This document shows positions 34,401-46,400 of a stretch of DNA of 64,000 bases, in pieces (position 1 is the first letter of the stretch; each line of letters opens with the position of its first letter). A program made the translations under genes and the position numbers. The notes under the pieces are model-generated. The model searched no databases. It worked only from the letters and a program-made list of their open reading frames with translations, and was not told the origin of the DNA. Origin of the DNA: Leuctra nigra (lineage: Eukaryota > Arthropoda > Insecta > Plecoptera > Leuctridae); contig OW203768.1 in assembly GCA_934045905.1 (NCBI GenBank), forward strand, positions 35,741,060-35,805,059, read 5' to 3'.

Positions 34401-37400
34401 ATTGAGGATTTCGCGATTTGTGGGTCCATTAAAACACACAAAATTGAACTTTAAAACGAAAATGAATTTCATCTTTATTACCAATATGTTTTGCTCACAC
34501 TAATGAATAATGTAAATAATCAAATTAAAATGATAAAATAAAGTTGCATCATAAGAAACAGGCAAGTGAATTGGCGTGAGCCATCATAAGAACAGTCAGC
34601 TGTCTAACTGACTGGGGGTGTGGTGTGGGTGGGCCCTTCATGGGCATGAAAAGGAGGGGTAAATAGAGAGCCTAAATATATAGGCTCTCTAGGGGTAAAA
34701 AGGGGTAGGTAGTTGGCCAAAGTTTGCCATGTTTCCACCATCAGCCAGAAGCATTGACTTAAAGCAGTCACTGACTGGTTATGTTCAGGTGGTTTTGTGA
34801 TTAGGGGGCGGGGGGGGGGGGGGGGGGGGGGGGGGGGGTAAAATTTAGCAGGTATGTTTGCAACCTTGTTTTCCAGCTAATCAAAGGATGGATTCTCACC
34901 ATTCTTAGACGCAACAAGTGCTTGATTAAATGCAAATTTTATAGTACACTCGACAATTCATAAAACGGTATTTGAACGAAACAGATTGGCTGCTGGTCAG
35001 GTTCATTGACAATCAATCCTTGTTATTATCAATGAAATCAGAGCTCACCTACTAGAGTTAGATGACGAGTAAGTATAGACTTCATAGGATGATACCATCA
35101 CATATTTTCCAGGCAATCAATTTCTTTCAAATACCGTTTTATGAATTGTCGAGTGTACCTAAAAGTAAAAAAAAAAAAAAAATTAGTGAAAAATTACTGA
35201 TTTTGTGGTAATTTCGCGATTTAGGTCAATTTCGCGAATTAAAGTGTATTTCGTTTTATTTCGCGATTGGAAAATGACAGTTTTAGGGTTTAAATTCCAT
35301 GAACCATGCACATTTCACACTAAAACCTGTTTATTTAAAATTTCGTTTTATTTTCAATCACCATATAATCTTGGCTCTAATAATAGTCATTAAAATTGTG
35401 CTTCAATATCAGTGGTAATATTGGAAGAACATCCAAGCATTTGCTTTTTAGCTGAGGGAAAACCACTGAAAAAACATTCTCAGCAGGATGTAATCTTGAT
35501 TCTTGTCTTCCAATGTCATTACTTCACGAATTCTCTTTCTTGAATGATAGCGAGTTTATCCTTAACGAGCGTCTTGAAAGCTTTTAAACTTAGGGTCTGC
35601 TCTTCTGTTGTTGTTGTGTTGTATGCTACTGAGGCTGAATAGGAAAAACAGTTCTTGAATTTTTTACTTCGATGAGTTCCAAAGTCTAGCTTATCTTTGG
35701 ACCGCGTGTCTCGTAGGTGAATATCATGACGCTTTCTCAACTAATCATTTAAATACTTTGGCTCTCCCGTTCTCAATATCTTGTGCGTTGCGCATGTTAA
35801 ATGTAGGCTTCTTCTCGCTTCCATCTTCAGCCAATGAAGTTTTTGAATGTAGGGACTTATATGGTGTCTTCTCTTAATATTGAATACAAACCTAGCACAA
35901 GAATTCTGGACTTTTTGAATACGACCTACATCTTTCTTCGAAATACACGGTCCGTAAACGATGTCACAGTAATTCAAATTAGATATTATAAGTGCCTCAA
36001 CAAGCTTGCTTTTTGTTGATCTTGTCAGAATTTGTTAAAATCTTTGCATTGTTCGTAGTTTGCCGTAAGCTTTGCTATTTGCTTTCTGAATATGATCTGA
36101 GTAAGTCATTTGGCTGTCCATTATCAAACCTAAATTCCTTGCATTTTCTGAAGTGGGAATAATAGAACCAATTATATGTAGTTTAAATTCACTATTATGT
36201 TTTTTGATCCGTTGACATTTGTTCCCTATAATCATTGATATGGTCTTCGAAGTGTTTAAAGAGAGTCCTTGACTTTCACTCCATGCAGCAATAGACTGAA
36301 GATCTTCGTTTATTTTCTCTTGTGCTGCAGCTAGATCTTGAGGGCGAAAGGTATATAGAAGCTGGGTATCATCTACAAATTTGTGTATTTTGCAGTGTTT
36401 CACACTCTCATCGATATCAGTTGTGTAAACTATGAACAGTAGTGGAGCGATACTTGAACCCTGCGGTACTCCTGTTCTATTTTCCCTTGGCATTGATACG
36501 TTATTAGCTGATAATTTTACCCGTTGTTGACGTCCGGTGAGGTAACTTGCAAAACATTTCATTGTCATCTCTCCCACTCCAAGATATGTGAGTTTAGCCA
36601 GTAGGAGTTCATGATTGATAGAGTCAAAGGCTTTTGTAAAATCTAATAATATAAGACTTGTAACCATTTTCTTCTCCATTCCCTTGATCGCTTCATAAGT
36701 TACATCTAGAAGTATTGATGTTGTCCCACGATTTTTCCTGAATCCTGACTGACTATTAGATAATAATTGCAGTTCTTCTAGGTATGCAGTCAGTTGCTTC
36801 ACAACAATTCTTTCTAGTATTTTGCTTTGTCTAGACACAACACTATTAACATATTAAATATGTGCAACTAGGGATGGGAATTTTCCGGAAAAATATTTTT
36901 TCGGAAATTTCCAGAAAAATTTCCGGAAAAATATGGAAATATTTCCAATTTTAGGAAAAATAACCCAAAACATTGGATTACCTACGTTATTCTAAAATTT
37001 TCCGCAGTGGTCTAGATGAATTGAAGGGCCATGTGAAATATCCGGCAGGACCAGGGCTTGAACCCAGGACCTCTCAGTTGAAAGGCAAGGGCTCTACCAC
37101 CGTGTATATCGGAATGTAACCGTCTTGGTAGCTCCGGTGGTGAAGTCCTCGCCCGGCAAATGAGAGGAGGTTCGAGTTCCAATCCAACGAGTATTTTATT
37201 TTTCACATCTTGCATCCTTCAATAGACGGATTTAAAAATTATCTTGGTGGCTCTGGTTTCTAGATAAATTCACATGCAGTTTGGTTTTCCATATATCTGT
37301 TGGTGTTTTTATCCATTGTTGTAAAACACCAATAGATATATGGGAAACCAAACTGCATGTGAATTTATCTAAAAACCAGAGCCACCGAGATATTTTCTGA

Positions 37401-40400
37401 AAATTGGTCTATACATGCGAACAGAATTATTTCAGTAAAGTTGCCAATTGCATACAACGGACTATGAAGAATACTAGATAGCACGTAGTTATGCAAATTA
37501 TTGCGCTCTCAAAAAGCTATTCATTGTAATCCACACGTGAAAGCTGGCTATCTTCATTGATCAGATTGTACACACTTCTTATAGTTGTCAAAACAGAGTG
37601 TGTTTCAATATCAAAATTAAATTTTAATTACAACTACAATTAGAGTAAGAAATTTCAATTTTTCCACTTTTATGGAAAAATATGGGTAAGTCTGGGAAAT
37701 TTCCATCTTTTTCTTTCCGTCGGAAATTTTTCCACGGAAAAATTTCCATGGAACATCCCTTTGTGCAACAAAATGTTTTCCCTTGTATTTAGATTACATC
37801 TGAAAAACATTGCTCTGACATACATAAAATAGACAAAACACTGTTAAATGGCGATCTTAATGGAAGGGGAGGAGAGGAGTTGGGTTTGTTTTGGAATGCA
37901 GAGGAAAGGCAGGTGCATGCCTCTTAGAGCAAGCAACAGCTGCTGGGACGAGACTCCCCTCCCCCCTTTCTCAGAAGCAGGAAATTACTGTTTGTTTACA
38001 ACAAGTTGGCAGTGATTTTCATTCAAATAGCTCAGTTAGCTGGAAAACCAACATTTAGATGAATATCATGTATACAAACTAGGGGTGTTCACGATTACGA
38101 TTTAATCGAATCGATTAATCGATTATGACATTCAAAACGATTAATCGATGTTAGAAAAAATAATCGATTTATATGAATTTGAATTTGCACGCCTTGAAAA
38201 TGGTTGCATTTTACAACATCTAAAATGGCTGCCTTCATTCTGTCAACATTTTTCTTTGTGTGCGTAAAATTTTAGTGATAAATTCATGTTTGTGTGTATT
38301 TTCCCAAGTTTTAGTGTGTATTTCTCATTCGAATTACCATAATATCAGTGATGATTGAATTAATTACGGCACATTACTGCATCAAAGTAAAAATGAATGA
38401 CTTCCCGTACACATTTTCATTGTTGAGGTTAATATTGCCGTAAAAGATGATTTATGATGACTACACTGAATATGATGCCATGTAGTTATATATCAATACG
38501 ATTTAATTCGATTATTTAATCGATTTAAGTTACAAAAATCGAATTAATAATCGATTTAAATAAAATAATCGTTGAACACCACTAATACAAACACACAATG
38601 TTTTTCATCATTTTACTGCGTCTTATACACACATGCTAAGTGTTTTCTTAAAATAGACTTCTCAAAACAAGGGTGCGTCTTATACACGAGTTAATACGGT
38701 ACTATATTGTTTCCATACTTGGAGGCTATTTCATCAAGGACGATTTCTAGTTTATTACGAAAGCTGCTATTATCTCCATCAGGTGAGCGGTAGATAGACA
38801 GTATGATACTTCTATGATCCGTGGTTCTCCGTGGTCTGAACTATGAACTATGATCACTAATGTTCTGCATTTTCAAAACACAAAAATTAAGAGAATAGGT
38901 CCTATGTTCGTGCATACAGAGAAATCTACCTACAGTTGCTGTGAATGTGATATTAGAAGACTTTCAAATCATAGAGAAATTCCTTCCCTACCTACATAAT
39001 CCAACTAGGTACCTAATATCTAATATCCAAGTAAACTAATGGGTTCTAGGGCATTTTACCGACGGACATTTTACCGAAAAACAGGGGCGGACACTTTACC
39101 GACGGACAGATTACCGAAATCTACCCGGACACTTTACCGACATTTTTTATTTTATTTTCCACAATAATTTTTTCCAAAATTTTATAAAAATATTTTTTCA
39201 AAACTTTTGACAAAATGTTGTTAAAATATATTTTTTTTTAATTTTGACAAAATTTTATAAAGTTTCCACACTTTTTTATCCAAAATTTTGACAAAATTTT
39301 ATAAAATTTCCACACTTTTTTATCCAAAATTTTGACAAAATTTTATAAAATTTCCACACTTTTTTTCTCCAAAATTTTGACAAAATTTTATAAAGTTTCC
39401 ACACTTTTTTTCTCCAAAATTTTGACAAAATTTTATAAAGTTTCCACACTTTTTTTCTCCAAAATTTTGACAAAATTTTATAAAGTTTCCACACTTTATT
39501 TCTCCAAAATTTTTACAAAATTTTATAAAAATATTTTTTCAAAAATTTTATAAAAATATTTTTTTTCAAAATTATAACAAAATTTTATAAAAATATTTTT
39601 TCCAAAATAATAACAAAATTTTATACAAATATTTTTTCCAAAATTTTATAAAATTTCCACATTTTTTTTCTACATAATTTTGCCAAAAATTTATAAAGTT
39701 TCCACACTTTTTTCTCCAAAATTTTGACAAAATTTTATAAAGTTTCCACACTTTTTTTCTCCAAAATTTTTACAAAATTTTAATAAAATATTTTTTCAAA
39801 AATTTTATAAAAATATTTTTTTCAAAATTATAACAAAATTTTATACAAATATTTTTTCCAAAATTTTATAAAATTTCCACTTTTTTTCTCCATAATTTTG
39901 CCAAAATTTTATAAAAATATTTTTTCAAAAATGTTCAGAAAATGTTATAAGACAAAAATTTTATAAAATTTCCACACTATTTCCTCGAAAATTAAGACTA
40001 AATTTTCATTTTTTTTTAAATATTGCCAAATTTTTATACTATTTTAAAATTTGTTTAAGGTTTAGGTAAAACATATTAAATTAATATTCATTTTATGTTA
40101 ATTTTGACTTATTTGTTCATGAATCACATGAATCATATTATTATCTATAATGTTAATTTTGGCTTCTATTTTCATTAATCATATTATCTTTTTAAAATTT
40201 TAATAATTTTAAGTTTCTTGACAATTTTTTGTCAAAATTATGGAGAAAAAAGTGTGAAAATTTTATAAAATTTTGTCAAAATTTTGGAAAAAATATTTGT
40301 AAAAATAAAATTATATAACATTTTGTCAAAATTAAGGAGAAAAAAGTGTGGAAATTTTATAAAATTTTGTCAAAATTTTGGAAAAAATATTTGTAAAAAT

Positions 40401-43400
40401 TTTGGAAAAAATATTTGTGGAAAATTAAAAAAAAAAAATAAATGTCGGTAAAGTGTCCGGGTAGATTTCGGTAATCTGTCCGTCGGTAAAGTGTCCGCCC
40501 CTGTTTTTCGGTAAAATGTCCGTCGGTAAAATGTCCGTTGGTAAACTGTCCGATTACCAAACTAATATCCAAGTACACAAATCCACCTTTCGACAGAATT
40601 ATAAGAAATGGGCAAATTAGCAATATCTTGCAATAGGCTGGTGTCATGATTTCATTGCAGACTGTCAAATAGAGGGAAAATTCTGGTGTTTGTTGAAAAT
40701 GTGAACTATGCTGCATAGTAATTGTCCCATTACACAATGGATCAGTAAGGATGCTATTTAATTTTCAAATGTTTTGTCTTGAGTTAAGCCTCATTTACAC
40801 TGTTCAAGTTTGCTTTCAAGTCCTTGAATTCAAGCCCTTGAATTCAACCCTTGAATTCAACCACTTGAATGGGCATTTACACTGTTCAAGCTTCAAGTCG
40901 TAACATAACCTAAAATATTCACTTCTTGCAAAGAACATGTTATTAATATTGTGCTAGATTTTCGATGCCACATAGACACATATTGCATAATTAATGAAAC
41001 AGTTGTCTCTCGTGACTATGACATATCGGTAACTAATTAATATTTGCTAGAATATGTTAAAATCTGGAATTGGCGGGAAAATCTTGAAAGATACTGGAGT
41101 GAGGGGCGGAGCCAGAGTTGTGGCGTGGGTTCTGATTGGTTCAAGTCGTTCAAGTCTTTCAAGTCTTCAAGGAAAATAGGACATGTTCTAAATAGGTTCA
41201 AGTCTTGAATTCAAGGGTTGAACGCTTCAAGTTATCCGTTTAGACTATTCAAGGGGTTGAATTCAAGGGTTGAATTCAAGGACTTGAAAGTAAACTTGAA
41301 CAGTGTAAATCAGGCTTTACAAACTTATTTCTAAAGCCTGATTTACACTGTTCAAGTTTACTTTCAAGTCCTTGAATTCAACCCTTGAATTCAACCCCTT
41401 GAATAGTCTAAACGGATAACTTGAAGCGTTCAACCCTTGAATTCAAGACTTGAACCTATTTAGAACATGTCCTATTTTCCTTGAAGACTTGAAAGACTTG
41501 AACGACTTGAACCAATCAGAACCCACGCCACAACTCTGGCTCCGCCCCTCTCTCCAGTATCTTTCAAGATTTTCCCGCCAATTCCAGATTTTAACATATT
41601 CTAGCAAATATTAATTAGTTACCGATATGTCATAATCACGAGAGACAACTGTTTCATTAAATACACAATATGTGTCTATGTGGCATCCAAAATCTAGCAC
41701 AATATTAATAACATGTTCTTTGCAAGAAGTTACTATTTTAGGTTATGTTACGACTTGAAGCTTGAACAGTGTAAATGCCCATTCAAGTGGTTGAATTCAA
41801 GGGTTGCGTTCAAGGGCTTGAATTCAAGGACTTGAAAGCAAACTTGAACAGTGTAAATGAGGCTTAACACAAAATAAGCATTTGTAGTATTATCAGCTAA
41901 ATTAATCATAAAATAATTTCGGATATAGTCCAATATTTTCGCACGCAGTTTCGAAAATTTGAGTTTCGTATTATTTGAGAATAGGCAACCCATCAAACTG
42001 CATTGATTACAGTAACTTCTGCTAGTAGGTACTTTCATAGCAGGTCACCGTCATCCCTGTATTACAAGACATGTCATGTACTATTTCGAGCAGCGTACCG
42101 TGCCAGGGATGCTTGCAGTTGGAGCAGAAGTCGCAGGAGCACGTGGGACATCGCACATTCTGCGGCAGACATCGCTCGCCGGTCGGACAGATGTTGCACA
42201 CCGTCTCGCAGCCGGCCTTCGGACACCACAGCCGACTCACGTCCATGTCGACCTCTGTGATGACAAACATCATTGTAAAGAATAGAAACCTCTTCTAATC
42301 AATCTCATGTGTATTATAGGTATTTTTAATCCTACTGTTGTTGTGAATTATGAGAAAAGAAAATGAAAGGTTGGCTAGGATTAGGTACAGTTTCTCTCCA
42401 CCCCTGACTGACTTAACTTGAATTAGGAAAACTGCTTTTAATTATATAATTATAATAATCTACCCACTGGTTCCATATACAATGGGTCAGGGAGTGGGTG
42501 TTCCCACCAACACTAGGGCCGCAGGACTACTGGAGACTGGCGGCTACGCCTGGTATCTCCTCGTCTTCTTCTTCTTCCTCCAGTTCCAATAGCGTAAGTT
42601 TTGATTAGCCTTCATGTGACAAACAAATACCACAATGTCCGAAAATCGATGATAAAAAATACAAATAACCAATCATGAAATTAATGCATGTCCGAAATTT
42701 CACTGCACCCTGGAGTTTGTAATCTATTTATAGAATGCAAACTTATGGGTTACGCTACCTATAGGTATTGTTCCACAAATTGCCTCCACCTTGTTCTCTC
42801 CTCCCACTGTCTCTCAGCCTCCAACTCACTCCAACTTCCTCCTCTCTCTAACACATCCTTCTAGAATTATATATTAGGGCCATTCCATGTAAACAGGGAT
42901 TTTTTTTTAAAAAATATATATCTTTTTTTCAATTAATTTTTTTTCCTGCTTATTATGTGTTTGATATAAAGTTGGTAAACTGGATTTGTTACTTTCCTAT
43001 TGCCACATGGTGAGATATTTCCCTCCAAATATCATAATTATTAATTTCATTATATTTGTACATCTCTATTTTTTCATCATATGAAAGACTTGATTGCATC
43101 CTTAATATCACTGGCAGCTGGAGCTACCCCTGATCCGGTGCGCGGAATGATCTGAAACTTGTCAGTTACGCGCATTGTTGGCGGGATATTTCAAATATCA
43201 TGAAATCGTTTGTTTATGGTACATCATCAGTGTTCAATTATAGCAAAGATTTAATGAGACATATCTAATACATCCTAGTAGTTTGAAAATTTCTTTTATC
43301 GAATAAAAGTGGGTGAATTACTCTATTAAAATATTAATTTGGTCGATCGATAGGACGTTGGTCGATAGGTATACAAAGCCCTTTACCAATGCTGCTGCTA

Positions 43401-46400
43401 ATTAATGAATATATACCTAACTGCACAATAAATTATAATTATATATTATCTGCAAACTATTTTCAATAATTGGAAATGGTAATGAAAATTAACTATAATT
43501 TGCATAAATCTCCGGACTCGAGACCAAATCTTAACACTGAATGTAAAGACCATTCAAAAACGCAAGAGTGTGGTTTATGATTGATTGAGAATGATTATTG
43601 TATTGCAGAATCGGGAAATACGTATAGATTGTATTTTTATGTACACACTAAAGTACAACATTTGTATTTTCCAGTTGGCATCCAAAAAGAATGTGATGTT
43701 TCTTGAAGACGCAGTAGTTACTTGCATAAACCATCCACTCATAAACAGATAACATTTGCACACTTGAACTTAAACTCTCTTGAATTTAAAATTATAACAT
43801 CAAATAATATCGAAGATTCAAAATTAAAGTTCAGAGACTTTCTACACCTACTACTTCAGTATCCAGTGGATACATACATTTCAACATATTTCCTGTCGTT
43901 AATCAGTTATCAATCTCTATCTTCATACAATATCAGATAATTTCAGGTTTATTTCACAATTATCTTGAAAATATTATGGTTTTCGAATTACATCAGAATT
44001 CTGGATACATCAGTTTTAAAATTATAGACAGCAGATTTTAATATCAACATTTCCAATCATTGTAAAATATGGTTTGATAATACATATATAATGATTAATC
44101 CGTACCTCAGAGGTAGAAGGTCCGAAGTCCATTAGAATAAATATTCTTGATTGGATTTTTACAAAACCAGTAGGATTATGCATTCGTTCAATCATAATTT
44201 AGTAATGTGCCAGAGTCATTTTAGTAAGAGATTACTTCAATAACCGTATTTGTTGATATCAGTCAGATACAGCTTGACAAAAGTAAAAACAAAAACAACT
44301 CACAGAATAAATTATATACAGAGGAAGATGTATCGAAACATATCGTATGAGAAAAAACAACATGGTTTAACATGGTATTATTATAATTAATAATAATACA
44401 AAAGAAAATGACAGCACAGCAGCTACTCCAAGGAACGTAATGGGGCCAATTTTTGATTTCATATTTAATTATTTGATATTATAAAATATAAAATAGTAAT
44501 ATAAAATGTCCACTTTTATTCCATAAAAGCTATTTTCTAACTCTTAGAATGCATTAAATTTGTTCAACTAAAATTTTACCTTAATTTAACATAGCTCCAT
44601 GATTTAACATTGAATAAACAAACGATTTAATCATATTTGAATTATCCCGCCAACAATGCGCGTAACTGAGACGTTTCATGCCATTCTGCGCACCGGATCA
44701 GGGGTAGCTCCAGCTGCCAGTTTAATACTGGATGCAGAATCGCACAGTATTTTTTTCTATGGAAGTAAACTTTGAAGTGTAAGTTTTCTTAGTTTAAACA
44801 GTCTCAAATTAAATTTTTCTGAAAAAAATACCCTTTTTTCTAAAACTATGAAAAGGCTGTAATGTAAGTGACCGAATTGACAGTCTTTCTTGTAAATTGC
44901 TCATATATTTTTAAAAAATTTTAAAATTTTAATTCTCTTACTTCATCATCTTACATGTATTTATAACATATTTTGTAGTATCAGAAAATTTATATTTTGT
45001 CATGATTTTTTTGGTTTGTAACATGGTAAGTGACCATATGCAATGTAGGTAATGTAAGTGACCGAATGTGATGTAAGTGACTGCTATAAACCCACTATAA
45101 ACCACACTTTAGTTGTAGCTAACACATTAGAAAGTCACTTAGGTACATCAAAATAAAAAATGACAAGTTCTTCAAATTAATTATTTTTAATTACTAATTA
45201 ATTTTAATTAATATTTTTTTAAATTATTTGTCATGTAAATTTATTCTACATATGTATCTACAATTAAAAAACATATTTTGAATGGGTATCGCAAAATATA
45301 TTGAAATTATGGATAATTATTAAAAAATATCATGTCTTATGGAGAATCGCATGTTAAATCACACGTGTTATGTAAGTGATTTTGGCAAGTAATGTAAGTG
45401 ACCGATAGAAAGGGGGATAGAAACTTAATTTATTCACTTATCAATTTCAAATTTTTATGTATTGTTTACTAACTTATTCTACAATTTTTCATATAGTTTT
45501 TGATTTTTTTTCTTCTCTACAAGAAGAGAATTTTATGTTCTTGATAACATCCAAAAAAGCACTGCACTTTTAGTGTAATGTAAGTGACCACTGAATATGA
45601 TTTAATATTGGCAATATTAAAATATCCTATCAGTTATCAAACACATTGTAAATTAACAGTTTTTGATGGTTGTTCTAGTCATATTTTTTGTTCTGAAATT
45701 CGCCAGGTATCAATTTTCTGTAAAACCATGTAATGTGCACATAATTTGTTGTGAATGTAATGTAAGTGACCGTGGAATCGCCCAATAATATATTTTTCTT
45801 CCAATCAAGGTAATACATGGATAGAAGAGAAAAGAGTAGACCTAAAGAATAAATTTCATAAAATTGGCCATGTGAGGAAAAATGTTTTTTTGTATAGCTA
45901 GGTTCTGTTCTCATGAATGATGATCTTCAAACCATTAAGTCCACTACCTACTACATGTCAATTATTATGTTAGAGTAATTAAATTGTAATATTTAAGAGG
46001 TCAGAATGTTGAGACCAACTGACCTCTATTAAGCCGGAACCGCTTGTACTTCTCCATGAACTGTTCGCTGACTAGTTGCTGCACTTCCGTCAGCGAGACG
46101 ACGCCTTGGCGCGAGCACTGCGCGTCTGGACACGATATGTCGTAAGCACCCTCCTGGATCTCGAACTCCACGTAGCACCGCATGCACTGCGGACACAACA
46201 TGCTCGGATTCAGAGACAATGGAATAGAACAGTAGAAGGTTTCAGAGATGTCTTCCACTGTAGACCTAATACTACCTTGAAAGGAGGTACCTAGGTACCT
46301 ACCTAAGGTCGGGGACAGGCTAAGTTGAACCCTGTTTAGCATTGCCAGGTATAGGCCGGCCCATGCTAGCGCGGGTTCAACTTAGCCTGTCACTGACCAT

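Larger units (their letters stand above)
34321..35379. mobile_element. hAT-type element
   Basis: Ends TAGAGCCAAGATTATATGGT and complement; perfect 8-bp duplication ATAATAGT (34313-34320, 35380-35387). T/A-rich TTTCG-type words (ATTTCGCGAT, TTTCGTTTT) repeat near both ends. Contains a G homopolymer at 34805-34838 (one C) and a nested MITE at 34947-35155. Confidence 0.9.
36869..37761. mobile_element. hAT-type MITE with TTTCCGGAAA motifs
   Basis: Starts TAGGGATGGGAATTTTCC and ends GGAACATCCCTT; perfect 8-bp duplication TGTGCAAC (36861-36868, 37762-37769). Both ends are packed with TTTCCGGAAA and GGAAATTTCC words. Carries two tRNA-like SINE pieces and a foldback element. Confidence 0.9.
33961..38699. 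mobile_element. 4.7-kb composite with 25-bp inverted ends and TA duplication
   Basis: Ends CCGTATTAACTYGTGTATAA and its complement differ at one of 25 positions; TA flanks at 33959-33960 and 38700-38701. Removing it brings the LINE1 endonuclease halves (38700-38815 and 33930-33960) back into one uninterrupted frame, which proves the insertion boundaries. Inside sit LINE2 and three hAT-type elements, so the original element was much shorter. No transposase seen; Tc1/mariner-like is inferred from the TA. Confidence 0.88.

Noticed and set aside
32157..36838. Host reverse transcriptase such as telomerase or a domesticated RT
   Set aside because: Endonuclease motifs, LINE-type 3' tails, truncations and frameshifts identify ordinary non-LTR retrotransposons.
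39276..39553. ORFs on both strands with [18 protein letters not shown] repeats
   Set aside because: They are readings of the 44-45-bp tandem array in the foldback element.
42003..42298. Plus-strand ORFs over 69-85 codons
   Set aside because: Shadows of RNF144A exon 3.
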